NCBI RefSeq assembly: GCF_008831265.1
Contig: NZ_VTTH01000002.1
Location: forward strand, 124,001 to 188,000
Reading direction: 5' to 3'
Length of the DNA stretch: 64,000 nucleotides
Source: Lacisediminimonas profundi
GTDB lineage: Bacteria; Pseudomonadota; Gammaproteobacteria; Burkholderiales; Burkholderiaceae_D
A program made the translations under genes and the position numbers. The notes below the pieces were generated by a model that was not told where the DNA came from, did not search any database, and was given only the letters and a program-made list of their open reading frames with translations. Positions 42,025-51,109 of this stretch are shown one piece after another (the first letter of the stretch is position 1; every line of letters begins with the position of its first letter).

Positions 42025-43230
42025 ATGGCAAAGCAAAGACGCGCAGCAATCGTTGCGCCGGTACGCACGGCAGTTGGAACCTTCGGCGGCACATTGCGTG
42101 ACGTCCCGGTCGAGATCCTGGCGTCGACCGTGGTCACCGAAACCCTGAAGCGCTCCGGCATCGATCCGGCGCTGGTCGAGGATGTGGTGATGGCCCAGTC
42201 CTATGCCAACAGCGAAGTGCCGTGCGTGGGCCGCTGGGCGGCGTTGCAGGCGGGCCTGCCGGTGCACGTGCCCGGCATGCAGCTGGATCGCCGCTGCGGC
42301 GGCGGGCTGCAGGCGATCGCTACTGCGGCGATGATGGTGCAAAGCGGCGCGGCCGATGTGGTGATCGCCGGCGGCGTCGAGAGCATGAGCAGCATCGAGT
42401 ACTACAGCACCGACATGCGCTGGGGCAAGCGGGCCGGATCGGTCACGCTGCATGACCGCCTGGATCGCGGCCGCGAGCGTTCGCAGCCGGAATCGCGCTT
42501 CGGCTACATCTCCGGCATGATCGAAACCGCTGAAAACCTGGCGCGGGAATACGGCATCTCGCGGGAAGAGGCCGACGCCTATGCCGCTCGCAGCCATGCG
42601 CGCGCTGCCGCCGCCTGGAACGAAGGCCGCTTCGATGCGGAAGTGGTGGCGGTCGACGTGCCGCAGCGGCGCGGCGACCCGCTGCGCTTTGCGCGTGACG
42701 AGGGCGTGCGTCCCGATTCGACGGCGCAATCGCTGGCCCGCCTGAAGCCATTGATGCGCGACGGCAGCGTCACTGCCGGCAACGCCAGCCAGCAGAGCGA
42801 TGCGGCGTCGTCCTGCCTGATCGTGGCGGAAGACCGGCTGGAAGCGCTGGGGCTCACTCCCATGGGTTACCTGGTTGGCTGGACCGCGGTCGGTTGCGAG
42901 CCGGCGACCATGGGCATCGGTCCGGTGCCGGCAGTGGAAAAGCTGTTTCGCAAGACCGGCTTGTCCTTCGACCAGATGGACCTGATTGAATTGAACGAAG
43001 CGTTCGCCTGCCAGGTGTTGGCAGTGCTCAAGGGCTGGGGCTGGAACGATCACAGCCGCCTGAACGTGAACGGCTCCGGCATCTCGCTTGGCCATCCGAT
43101 CGGCGCCACCGGCGCGCGCGTGATGACCAGCTTGCTGTACGAGATGCAGCGCCGCGGCGCGCGCTACGGCCTGGAAACCATGTGCGTGGGCGGTGGCCAG
43201 GGCGTGGCTGCGATTTTCGAGCGCGCATGA
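42025..43230 (+). CDS. Acetyl-CoA acetyltransferase-type thiolase
   Basis: 401 residues. Acyl-accepting Cys91 in QLDRRCGGGLQA, the NEAFACQV motif, catalytic His in SLGHPIGATGARV, and the second Cys in CVGGGQG complete the thiolase active site. It cleaves (or condenses) 3-ketoacyl-CoA with CoA. In context it could act on a 3-oxoacyl-CoA from the neighbouring ligase-MaoC-SDR genes, or on a beta-ketoadipyl-CoA-like compound from the cat-like genes. First gene of the operon; its stop overlaps a possible start of the ligase gene. Confidence 0.93.
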   Translation: MAKQRRAAIVAPVRTAVGTFGGTLRDVPVEILASTVVTETLKRSGIDPALVEDVVMAQSYANSEVPCVGRWAALQAGLPVHVPGMQLDRRCGGGLQAIATAAMMVQSGAADVVIAGGVESMSSIEYYSTDMRWGKRAGSVTLHDRLDRGRERSQPESRFGYISGMIETAENLAREYGISREEADAYAARSHARAAAAWNEGRFDAEVVAVDVPQRRGDPLRFARDEGVRPDSTAQSLARLKPLMRDGSVTAGNASQQSDAASSCLIVAEDRLEALGLTPMGYLVGWTAVGCEPATMGIGPVPAVEKLFRKTGLSFDQMDLIELNEAFACQVLAVLKGWGWNDHSRLNVNGSGISLGHPIGATGARVMTSLLYEMQRRGARYGLETMCVGGGQGVAAIFERA

Positions 43231-43244
43231 TGCAAGGGGACGCC

Positions 43245-44879
43245 ATGCAGCAGAAGCCAGCACTGGAGGCAATGCAGAAATCGGTTCCGGCCGATGGCCG
43301 GCTGTGGACCCTGCTGGAGACGCGGGCGCAGGCCGCACCGGATGCGCTTGCCTTCATCGATGGCGAGCAGGGCGTCACCAATACCGGTTTTCATCGTCTT
43401 TGCGCGCAGGCTGCGCACTGGCTGCGCGGCCAGGGCATGGGACGCGGCGACATGGTCGCGGTGTGGCTGGTCAATCGGGTCGAGTGGCTTGCGCTGTACT
43501 TCGGCGCAGCGCGCGTCGGCGCCACGCTGGTGTCGGTCAATACCCGCTATCGCAGCGAGGAAGTGACCCACATACTCAAGCAGAGCAATGCCCGCATGCT
43601 GGTGCTGCAGCCGAGTTTCCGGAAGATTGATTTTGCCGCCATCCTGGACGGCATGGACGGTGCGGCATTGCCGGCGCTGGAAAAGCTGGCCGTGCTCGAT
43701 CGCGATCCGGGTACGCCGGCCCAATTGCTGGGTCGTCCCGTGGTTGCGCTGGAGCTGGAGTCCGAACTTGCCGATGCCGGCACTGATGATGGCGATCCAG
43801 ACGCTCCGGGCATCCTGTTCACCACCTCCGGCACGACCAAGGGCCCGAAGCTGGTCATGCATCCGCAGCGCACCATCACTGGCCATGCCTGGCGCTGTGC
43901 GTGGGCGGTCGGCCTGGACCAGCCTGGTGCAGCCATGCTGACGATGCTGCCGTTTTGCGGCGTATTCGGGCTCAATGGCGCGCTGGCGGCCTTCGCTGGT
44001 GGCGCACCGGTGGTATTGCTTGACACCTTCGACGGCGCCACTGCCGCGGACTTGCTGAACCGCCACAAGGTCACCCACACTTTTGGCAGCGACGAGATGT
44101 ATCGCCGCATGGCCGACCTGACACCCGGCAAACGTCCGTTCCCGCATGCGCGCTTCTTTGGTTTTGGCGCCTTCACCTCCGCTTTCGACGAATACGCCCT
44201 TGCGGCGTGGCAGCGTGGCATTCCGCTGATCGGGCTGTATGGCTCCAGCGAGGTGCTGGCCTTGTGGTCGGCACAAGCGATGCATCTTCCGGTGGAGCAG
44301 CGCATACAGGGCGGCGGGGTTCCGGTGGCCGGTGCCGAGGCATCGATCCGGATTCGCGACATCGAGACCGGCGCCTTGTTGCCGGCCGGTCAGTCGGGCG
44401 AGATCGAGTTGAAGGGACCGACCAATTTCCTCGGTTATTACAACAATCCCGAGGCCACCAGCGAAGCATTGCTGGATGACGGATTTTTCCGCACCGGCGA
44501 TCTGGGTCACCTGCGCGAAGACGGCAGCCTGGTGTACGAGACGCGCATGGGCGACGTGATCCGCCTCGGCGGCTTCCTGGTCAATCCAGTTGAAATCGAG
44601 GAAGTGCTGAAACGATTCCCCGGCGTCGCCGATGCCCAGGTGGTGGCGATCGACATCGGGGGCCAGTTGCGCCCGGTGGCTTTCGTGATCGCCGCTGCCG
44701 GCCAGTCGCTGGCGGAAGCGGCGCTGGTGGCTGCCGCGCGCGAGCAGATGGCGGCCTTCAAGGTGCCTGCGCGCGTCTGGTTCGTCGACAGCTATCCGGT
44801 GACGCAAAGTTCCAATGGCATGAAGACCCAGCGCAACAAGCTGCGCGACATGGCGCGGGAGCGGCTGGCGCAGGGCTGA
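43245..44879 (+). CDS. AMP-forming acyl-CoA ligase
   Basis: 544 residues from the ATG at 43245, which has an AAGGGGA ribosome site; ATGs at 43227/43230 are alternatives overlapping the thiolase stop. ANL-family motifs: FTTSGTTKGPKLVMHP (phosphate loop), YGSSEVLALW, TGDLGHLREDGSL (hinge Asp region), GGFLVNPVEIEEVL, and the late catalytic-Lys region SSNGMKTQRNKLR. It activates a carboxylate to its CoA thioester; the acid is unknown but is probably the entry substrate of this cluster. Confidence 0.93.
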   Translation: MQQKPALEAMQKSVPADGRLWTLLETRAQAAPDALAFIDGEQGVTNTGFHRLCAQAAHWLRGQGMGRGDMVAVWLVNRVEWLALYFGAARVGATLVSVNTRYRSEEVTHILKQSNARMLVLQPSFRKIDFAAILDGMDGAALPALEKLAVLDRDPGTPAQLLGRPVVALELESELADAGTDDGDPDAPGILFTTSGTTKGPKLVMHPQRTITGHAWRCAWAVGLDQPGAAMLTMLPFCGVFGLNGALAAFAGGAPVVLLDTFDGATAADLLNRHKVTHTFGSDEMYRRMADLTPGKRPFPHARFFGFGAFTSAFDEYALAAWQRGIPLIGLYGSSEVLALWSAQAMHLPVEQRIQGGGVPVAGAEASIRIRDIETGALLPAGQSGEIELKGPTNFLGYYNNPEATSEALLDDGFFRTGDLGHLREDGSLVYETRMGDVIRLGGFLVNPVEIEEVLKRFPGVADAQVVAIDIGGQLRPVAFVIAAAGQSLAEAALVAAAREQMAAFKVPARVWFVDSYPVTQSSNGMKTQRNKLRDMARERLAQG

Positions 44880-44933
44880 ACGGCCACTGAACAAAATTTG
44901 CACCAAAAGAACTGACAGAGAAAGCAAAAAGCG

Positions 44934-45395
44934 ATGTCGCAAACCTACTATTTTGAAGACTTCGAAACCGGCCAGGTATTCGAGAGCGCCGGCCGCACCA
45001 TCACCGAGACCGACCTGACCATGTTCTCGATGTTGTCCGGCGACTGGAATCCGATCCATGCCGACGCCGAGTTCGCGAAGGGAACGCGTTTTGGCGAGCG
45101 GGTGGTGCACGGCGCGCTGGGTATCGCACTGGCGACGGGAATGATGCATCAGTTGGGCGTATTCGAAAAATCCGCGGTGGCGATGATGTCGCTGCAGGAA
45201 TGGAAATTCGTCGCGCCCATCCTGGTCGGCCAGACCCTGCACCTGCGGATGGAAATTCTTGGCAAGGAAGCCGGCACCAGCGCGCGCGTGGGCAAGCTCG
45301 GCCGCCGGTTGCAGATGATTGCCCAGGACGGCACGGTCATCCAGGACGGCCTGACCGATGTACTGGTCCTGAAGCGCAGCGGACTGCCGGCCTGA
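44934..45395 (+). CDS. MaoC-like (R)-hydratase/dehydratase
   Basis: 153 residues, one hot-dog domain. The hydratase 2 motif with catalytic Asp and His is clear in SGDWNPIHADAEFA, followed by VVHGALGIALATGMM. It should hydrate an enoyl-CoA or dehydrate a 3-hydroxyacyl-CoA. It sits between the ligase and a solute-binding protein and, with the SDR further on, gives the hydratase and dehydrogenase steps of a beta-oxidation-like route. Confidence 0.9.
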   Translation: MSQTYYFEDFETGQVFESAGRTITETDLTMFSMLSGDWNPIHADAEFAKGTRFGERVVHGALGIALATGMMHQLGVFEKSAVAMMSLQEWKFVAPILVGQTLHLRMEILGKEAGTSARVGKLGRRLQMIAQDGTVIQDGLTDVLVLKRSGLPA

Positions 45396-45460
45396 GCGGC
45401 GGCGAAACATCTTCACCGATCACAAACACCATAAGGGCAATGCCCAATTAAAGGAGCAGC

Positions 45461-46447
45461 ATGAAACATCTCGCCATCACCATTGCAGCGGCAGCAGCCG
45501 TACTCACCAGCAGCGCCGCCCAAGCCCAGGCGGATGCCTATCCGAACAAGCCGGTTTCGATCGTCGTGCCCTATGCCGCTGGCGGTCCGGTGGACAGCTT
45601 CATGCGCGCGGTCGGCCCCAAGCTGTCCGAGGCGCTCAAGCAGCCGGTGCTGATCGTCAACAAGCCGGGGGCCAATGAAATCATCGCCGCCGAATTCGTC
45701 GCCAGGTCCGCGCCGGACGGCTACACGCTGTTTGCCGGCACCGAGTCGGCTTACACGATGAACCCGCATCTGTACAAGAAGCTGCCGTACAACCCCCAGA
45801 CCGATTTCGCCCCGATCTCGCGCCTGGTCAGCATTCCGCTGGTGTTCTTCGTGCCCAAGTCCTCGCCCGCTAACACCCTGAAGGAGTTCATCGCCGTCGG
45901 CAAAAAGGCAGCCGCGGCCGGCAAGCCGATGACCTATGGTTCCTCGGGAGCCGGTGGCATTGCCCACTTGCCCATGGCCATGTTCGAAAAGCAGGAAAAC
46001 GTGAAGATGATGCACGTCGCCTACAAGGGTGCAGCACCGTTGATTCCGGACGTGATGGCAGGCCATATCGACGCCGCCACGCTGGCTGTGTCCGTGATCG
46101 AGCAGCATGTGAAGACCGGCAGCCTGAAGGCATTGGCCGTTTCTTCCGAGCAGCGCAGCGCCGCTTTGCCGGATGTGCCGACCTTCAAGGAACTGGGCGT
46201 GGCGGACATCAACGCCGTGTTCAATATTGCCCTGACGGCACCTGCCGCAACGCCGCCCGCTATCGTCAACCGCATCGCAGCCGAAGTACGCAAGATCGTG
46301 AACGCGCCTGACTTCAAGAAAAGGAACGTCGAGCCGTTCTCGTTTGTCGCAGTCGGTTCGACACCGGCCGAACTCAAGACATGGGTCGAACGTGACTACA
46401 AGATCCAGGCCGAGCGCGTGAAGGCATCGGGCGCATCGCTCGATTAA
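45461..46447 (+). CDS. Bug/TctC-family periplasmic solute-binding protein (first copy)
   Basis: 328 residues with a signal peptide (LAITIAAAAAVLTSSAAQAQA). Family blocks: YPNKPVSIVVPYAAGGPVDSF, NKPGANEIIAAEFVARSAPDGYTL, and the mature Bug fold through LAVSSEQRSAALPDVPTFKELGV. Bug receptors of Burkholderiales bind carboxylates for tripartite tricarboxylate (TctAB) permeases, usually as orphans as here. The ligand may be the substrate of the surrounding pathway. Confidence 0.93.
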   Translation: MKHLAITIAAAAAVLTSSAAQAQADAYPNKPVSIVVPYAAGGPVDSFMRAVGPKLSEALKQPVLIVNKPGANEIIAAEFVARSAPDGYTLFAGTESAYTMNPHLYKKLPYNPQTDFAPISRLVSIPLVFFVPKSSPANTLKEFIAVGKKAAAAGKPMTYGSSGAGGIAHLPMAMFEKQENVKMMHVAYKGAAPLIPDVMAGHIDAATLAVSVIEQHVKTGSLKALAVSSEQRSAALPDVPTFKELGVADINAVFNIALTAPAATPPAIVNRIAAEVRKIVNAPDFKKRNVEPFSFVAVGSTPAELKTWVERDYKIQAERVKASGASLD

Positions 46448-46511
46448 GCGATCCAGACGCGATCAAGTATCCAGGAATCCAGCTCCACTACACACATCAA
46501 AGAGCGTCAAC

Positions 46512-47516
46512 ATGACTGAAGCCAGTCGCGCGGGTGGCTCGCTGCCCGCCCACATTCCCCCGGCATTGCGCCGGCTGTCCCTGCCGGTGATTGCTTCGCC
46601 GATGTTTACCGTCAGCTATCCGGAACTGGTGCTGGCGCAGTGCAAGGCCGGCATTGTCGGTTCCTTCCCTGCGCTCAATGCACGCCAGCCCGAGCTGCTG
46701 GACGAGTGGCTGGGCCAGATGAAGGAGGAACTGCAGGGCTACCAGCGCGACAACCCGGAAGCAATCGTCGGGCCGATCGCAGTCAACCAGATCGCGCACA
46801 CCTCCAATGTCCGTCTGGAGCAGGACGTCGCCACCTGCATACGCCACAAGGTGCCGGTCTTCATCACCTCGCTGCGCGCGCCGGTGAAGGAAATCGTGGA
46901 CGAGGTGCATGCCTACGGCGGCATCATCCTGCATGACGTGATCAACTTGCGGCATGCGATGAAGGCGCTGGAGGCTGGTGTGGATGGGCTGATCCTGGTG
47001 GCGGCTGGCGCCGGCGGTCATGCCGGTACGCTGTCGCCAATGGCGCTGGTGGGCGAAGTGCGCAAGCATTTCAAGGGACTGGTGGCCCTGTCGGGGTCGA
47101 TTGCGACCGGCGATGCGATCCTGGCAGCGCAGGCCATGGGGGCGGACTTTGCCTACATGGGCACCCGCTTCATCGCCAGTGCCGAAGCCAATGCCTCGGA
47201 CGAATACAAGCAGTCGCTGTTGCGCGCGGGCGCGTCGGACATCGTCTACAGCAACCTGTTCTCTGGCGTGCACGGCAATTACGTGCGGGAGAGCATAGAA
47301 CGGATGGGGCTGGATGCCGACAACCTGCCGGTTGGCGAAAAGAGCAAAATGAGCTTTGCCGATGGCCGCTCGAAGGCCAAGGCATGGAAGGACATATGGG
47401 GCGCGGGGCAGGGCGTGGGCGTGATCCATGACCTGCCGACCACGGCCGACATCGTCGCCCGGCTGAGGCAGGAATATGCCGATGCGCGCGCACGAATCGC
47501 TGCGCTGCCCTGGTGA
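46512..47516 (+). CDS. Nitronate monooxygenase/2-nitropropane dioxygenase-like flavoprotein
   Basis: 334 residues, an FMN-binding TIM barrel. Motifs: LPVIASPMFTVSYPELVLAQ at the start, GLILVAAGAGGHAGTLSP (phosphate/FMN site and conserved His), and ALSGSIATGDAILAAQAMGADFAYMGTRF. The family oxidises nitronates but many members, especially those in fatty- or aromatic-acid clusters, have other or unknown oxidative roles. Its presence here is unexpected for a simple ortho-cleavage pathway. Confidence 0.9.
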   Translation: MTEASRAGGSLPAHIPPALRRLSLPVIASPMFTVSYPELVLAQCKAGIVGSFPALNARQPELLDEWLGQMKEELQGYQRDNPEAIVGPIAVNQIAHTSNVRLEQDVATCIRHKVPVFITSLRAPVKEIVDEVHAYGGIILHDVINLRHAMKALEAGVDGLILVAAGAGGHAGTLSPMALVGEVRKHFKGLVALSGSIATGDAILAAQAMGADFAYMGTRFIASAEANASDEYKQSLLRAGASDIVYSNLFSGVHGNYVRESIERMGLDADNLPVGEKSKMSFADGRSKAKAWKDIWGAGQGVGVIHDLPTTADIVARLRQEYADARARIAALPW

Positions 47517-47568
47517 TACTGGGCGGGGTTGGCAGTTTCCGGATTGAACAGATAACAGGAGCAAGGCA

Positions 47569-48483
47569 ATGAGTGGATTGATGGATGGCAAGGTAGCGGT
47601 CGTAACGGGTGCGGGCGGCGGAATCGGGCGCGAGGTGGCGCTGGCGCTGGCCGCGGCGGGGGCCAAAGTGGTCGTCAACGACATCGGCGTATCGCTGACC
47701 GGTGAGGGCGGCGATGCCGGCCCGGCGCAGCGTGTGGTCGAGCAGATCCGCGCCAGTGGCGGCCAGGCAGTGGCCAACACCGACAGCGTGTCGACCTGGA
47801 ACGGCGCGCAGGCCATCGTGAAATCGGCGATCGACACCTTCGGCCGCATCGATGCAGTGGTCAATAACGCCGGCAACCTGCGCGACCGCTTCTTCTTCAA
47901 GATGAATGAAGAGGAATGGCGCGCGGTGATCGAGGTGCATCTGAACGGCAGCTTCTTCGTCAGCCGTGCGGCCGCGCCGTATTTTCGCGAGCAGGAAAGC
48001 GGCGCCTTCGTCCACATGACCTCGACTTCCGGCCTGATCGGCAACTTCGGGCAGGCGAATTATGCTGCCGCCAAGCTGGGCGTGGTCGCGCTGTCGAAAT
48101 CGATCGCGCTCGACATGGAGCGCTTCCATGTCCGCTCCAACTGCATCGCGCCGTTTGCCTGGAGCCGCATGACCAGTTCGATCCCGCCGCAAACGCCGGA
48201 AGAAGAGGCGCGCGTTGCCAAGCTGCAGAAGATGGAAGCATCCAAGGTCGCGCCGATGGCCGTGTTCCTGTGCAGCGACGCCGCACGCGAAGTCAATGCG
48301 CAGATCTTTGCAGTACGGGCCAACGAGATCATGTTGATGAGCCAGCCGCGTCCTATACGTTCGGTGCACCAGAGCGAGGGCTGGACGCCGGAGGCGATTG
48401 CTGAGATTGCGGTGCCGTCGATGCGCAAGTATTTCTATCCGCTGGAACGCTCGCCTGACGTGATTGACTGGGATCCGATCTGA
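47569..48483 (+). CDS. Short-chain dehydrogenase/reductase, 3-hydroxyacyl-CoA dehydrogenase-like
   Basis: 304 residues, longer than a minimal SDR. NAD(P)-binding GAGGGIGREVALALA, VVNDIGVSLTGEGGD (insertion typical of the multifunctional-enzyme-2/HSD17B4 type), VNNAGNLRD, catalytic Ser in MTSTSGLIG and YxxxK in NYAAAKLG. It probably oxidises an (R)-3-hydroxyacyl-CoA made by the MaoC enzyme, feeding the thiolase. Confidence 0.9.
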   Translation: MSGLMDGKVAVVTGAGGGIGREVALALAAAGAKVVVNDIGVSLTGEGGDAGPAQRVVEQIRASGGQAVANTDSVSTWNGAQAIVKSAIDTFGRIDAVVNNAGNLRDRFFFKMNEEEWRAVIEVHLNGSFFVSRAAAPYFREQESGAFVHMTSTSGLIGNFGQANYAAAKLGVVALSKSIALDMERFHVRSNCIAPFAWSRMTSSIPPQTPEEEARVAKLQKMEASKVAPMAVFLCSDAAREVNAQIFAVRANEIMLMSQPRPIRSVHQSEGWTPEAIAEIAVPSMRKYFYPLERSPDVIDWDPI

Positions 48484-48555
48484 TTGTCGGCAATTCCGGA
48501 ATTCCGGAATTCAAAATTTCAAGCATCAGGAACTGAAGGATTCAAGAGGCCCCAA

Positions 48556-49725
48556 ATGCAGACCAGTCTCATTGTCGAGCGCGTACAGGCGCGCATCTTG
48601 GATATGCCCACTATCCGGCCCCACAAACTCTCGTTCGGCACCATACAGCGGCAGAGCCCGGTCATCGTGCAGGTCTGGCTGGCCAATGGCGCAACCGGCT
48701 TCGGCGAGGCGGCCACCATCGGCGGCCCGTCCTGGAACGAGGAGTCGCCCGAGAGCATCCATCATGCGGTGACCGGATACCTGGGGCCAGCCGTCACCGG
48801 GCAGGAAGCCGGACGGCTGGAAGCCTTGCTGGCGCGCATGAACATGGCTTGCCGGGGCAACTGGTTCGCCAAGAGCGCGGTCGAGATGGCCCTGATCGAC
48901 GCGGTCGCGCGCAGCAACAACATGCCGGCCTGGCAACTGCTGGGCGGCAAGCAGCGCGAGAGCATGCCTTTGGCGTGGACCCTGGCCAGCGGTGACCTGG
49001 AGCGCGACATTGCGGAGGCGCAAAAGCTGCTGGAGGCACGCCGCCACCGCATGTTCAAGATAAAGATCGGCGCCCGTGCACCGGCGGACGACGTCGCCCA
49101 TGTCAGTGCGATCGCGCGTGCGCTGGGTGGCAAGGCAACCCTCACGGTCGATGTCAACCAGGCATGGGATGGCAACACTGCCCGCCGCTGGTTGCCGGAA
49201 ATGACTGCCGCCGGCGTCTACCTAGTCGAGCAGCCGGTGGCGCAGTGGAACGTGGAAGCCATGCGCGATCTTGCAGCATCTCGCGAGAATGGCCTGATCA
49301 TGGCCGACGAGACGGTCTGCTTGCCGCAGGATGCAATGCGGCTGGCGCGCAGCGAGGCCTGCCATGTTTTTTCCTTGAAGGTGGCCAAGCATGGCGGACT
49401 GCTGCGCACGAAGAAGGTGGCGGCGATTGCCGAGGCCGCCGACATCGGCTGGTACGGCGGCACCATGCTGGAGACCTCGCTTGGCAGCGCGGCTTCGGCC
49501 CATGTTTTCTCGACCTTGCCGGATGGGGGTTATGGCTGCGAACTGCTCGGTCCGCAGTTACTGGTGGACGACATCGTGCAGAAGCAGATGGAGGTTCGTG
49601 ACTTCGAACTTCACATTCCGGATGGCCCCGGTTATGGCGTCGAAATCGACCTGGAGAAGCTGGAGCGTTTCGACCGCAGCAACGCCGGCCGCGGGACCGT
49701 TGTCGTCGACCTGGGTGCCCGCTGA
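48556..49725 (+). CDS. catB: Muconate cycloisomerase-like enolase-superfamily enzyme
   Basis: 389 residues from the ATG at 48556 (AGAGG ribosome site). The MLE-subgroup active site is complete: the KxK pair in MFKIKIGA, metal ligands in VDVNQAW, LVEQPV and ADETV, and the general acid/base Lys in LKVAKHGG. The Ala-Trp after VDVNQ is family-like. Muconate cycloisomerase lactonises cis,cis-muconate in the catechol ortho pathway; related chloromuconate enzymes or racemases are possible, but the downstream catC-like gene supports lactone chemistry. No catechol 1,2-dioxygenase gene is present. Confidence 0.85.
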   Translation: MQTSLIVERVQARILDMPTIRPHKLSFGTIQRQSPVIVQVWLANGATGFGEAATIGGPSWNEESPESIHHAVTGYLGPAVTGQEAGRLEALLARMNMACRGNWFAKSAVEMALIDAVARSNNMPAWQLLGGKQRESMPLAWTLASGDLERDIAEAQKLLEARRHRMFKIKIGARAPADDVAHVSAIARALGGKATLTVDVNQAWDGNTARRWLPEMTAAGVYLVEQPVAQWNVEAMRDLAASRENGLIMADETVCLPQDAMRLARSEACHVFSLKVAKHGGLLRTKKVAAIAEAADIGWYGGTMLETSLGSAASAHVFSTLPDGGYGCELLGPQLLVDDIVQKQMEVRDFELHIPDGPGYGVEIDLEKLERFDRSNAGRGTVVVDLGAR

Positions 49726-49741
49726 CCCGGATTCAGGACAC

Positions 49742-49797
49742 GTAATATCGAACAAGTAATACCGTACAAGTAATACCGTACAAGTAAAACAGGCAAG
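49742..49797 (+). repeat. 14-bp tandem repeat, four units
   Basis: GTAATATCGAACAA, GTAATACCGTACAA twice, then GTAAAACAGGCAAG. The array fills the space between catB-like and catC-like genes, ending about 21 bases before the start codon. Only the two middle units are identical. Confidence 0.85.
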
Positions 49798-49818
49798 ACC
49801 GACCTCAAGGAGATCAAG

Positions 49819-50094
49819 ATGCTTTACCTGGTTCGCATGGATGTGAATATTCCCGCCGACATGCCTGAGGCGCTCGCTGCCGACATCAAGGCACGCGAGA
49901 AGGCATATGCGCAGGACCTGCAGCGTAGCGGACAGTGGCGTGACCTGTGGCGGGTGGTCGGCGAATACGCCAACTACAGCGTGTTCGACGTCGAGTCCAA
50001 TGACGCGCTGCATCAACTGTTGTCAGGGCTGCCCTTGTTCCCCTACATGAAGATTCAAGTCACCCCGCTGGCGCAGCATCCGTCAGCAATCTGA
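49819..50094 (+). CDS. catC: Muconolactone delta-isomerase-like protein
   Basis: 91 residues, the usual CatC size, with the family start MLYLVRMDVNIPADMPE, ERAxAQDLQRSGQWRDLWRVVG-type middle and the end LPLFPYMKIQVTPLAQHPSAI. CatC shifts the double bond of muconolactone to give beta-ketoadipate enol-lactone and forms a decamer. It lies downstream of catB as in cat operons; AAGGAG ribosome site. Confidence 0.93.
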   Translation: MLYLVRMDVNIPADMPEALAADIKAREKAYAQDLQRSGQWRDLWRVVGEYANYSVFDVESNDALHQLLSGLPLFPYMKIQVTPLAQHPSAI

Positions 50095-50131
50095 GACGCA
50101 ACAAAGCGCAATTATTCCAATCGGAGGAAAC

Positions 50132-51109
50132 ATGAAATTACTGAAAATCGCGGCGGCACTGACAGTGTCAACTCTTGCCTGGCTTCAGGCCATGCCAGCC
50201 CATGCGCAGGAATGGCCAAGCAAGCCGGTCCGCTGGATCGTGCCTTTCCCGCCAGGCGGCGGCGTCGATGCGACCTCGCGCGCGCTTGGCGAGAAGGCCA
50301 GCAAGATCCTGGGTGTGCCATTCGTGATCGAGAACAAGCCGGGTGCGGGCGGCAACATCGGCACCGAACTGGCGGCCAGGGCGCCGGGCGACGGCTACAC
50401 GATCATGATCACCTCGATCGGTATGGCCGCCAACAAGTTCCTGTACAAGAAGCTGTCCTATGACCCGGTGAAGGATTTCACGCCGGTCAGCCTGCTGGTG
50501 GTGGTGCCCAACGTGCTGGTCACCAACCAGACCCAGCCGAACGTGAAGTCGGTCACTGACGTGATTGCCACTGCCAGGGCCAATCCCGGCAAGCTGACGT
50601 TTGCCTCCGCCGGAACCGGCACCTCGATTCACCTGGCCGGCGAAATGTTTACCTCGCTGGCGAAGGTCGACATGGTGCACGTACCCTACAAGGGCAGCGG
50701 CCCTGCAGTGACCGATCTGATCGGCGGGCAGGTCAACTACATGTTCGACAGCATCACCTCGGCCAAGCCGCATATCGACGCCGGCAGGTTGCGCGCGCTG
50801 GGCGTGACCACGGCCAAGCGTTCGTCGACCCTGCCGAACGTGCCGACCATTGCCGAGGCAGGACTGCCGGGCTACGACGTTTCGCCGTGGTTCGCGGTCT
50901 TCATGCCGTCGGCAACGCCAAAGGCCATCATCAACAAGATGAATGCGGCGCTGCTGGAAGCAATGAAAGACCCCGATGTCCAGAAAAAATTCGCCGCCAT
51001 GGGCGCTGAGCCGGTAGGCTCGTCGCCGGAAGCGATGACTGCCCATCTGCATGCGGAAATAGCACGTTGGGGCAAGCTGATCACTGATCACAAGATCGCG
51101 CCCCAGTAA
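50132..51109 (+). CDS. Bug/TctC-family periplasmic solute-binding protein (second copy)
   Basis: 325 residues with a signal peptide ending AMPAHAQE. Blocks WPSKPVRWIVPFPPGGGVDAT, ENKPGAGGNIGTELAARAPGDGYT, VPYKGSGPAVTDLIGGQVNYMFD and GLPGYDVSPWFAVFMP are classic. It is clearly diverged from the first copy in the same operon, so the two probably bind different carboxylates. Last gene before a terminator. Confidence 0.93.
   Translation: MKLLKIAAALTVSTLAWLQAMPAHAQEWPSKPVRWIVPFPPGGGVDATSRALGEKASKILGVPFVIENKPGAGGNIGTELAARAPGDGYTIMITSIGMAANKFLYKKLSYDPVKDFTPVSLLVVVPNVLVTNQTQPNVKSVTDVIATARANPGKLTFASAGTGTSIHLAGEMFTSLAKVDMVHVPYKGSGPAVTDLIGGQVNYMFDSITSAKPHIDAGRLRALGVTTAKRSSTLPNVPTIAEAGLPGYDVSPWFAVFMPSATPKAIINKMNAALLEAMKDPDVQKKFAAMGAEPVGSSPEAMTAHLHAEIARWGKLITDHKIAPQ

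Noticed and set aside
43164-45416. A 750-codon open frame on the minus strand opposite the thiolase, ligase and MaoC genes
   Set aside because: It lies wholly antisense to three genes with complete family motifs. Long antisense frames are expected in GC-rich DNA, and the translation resembles no family.
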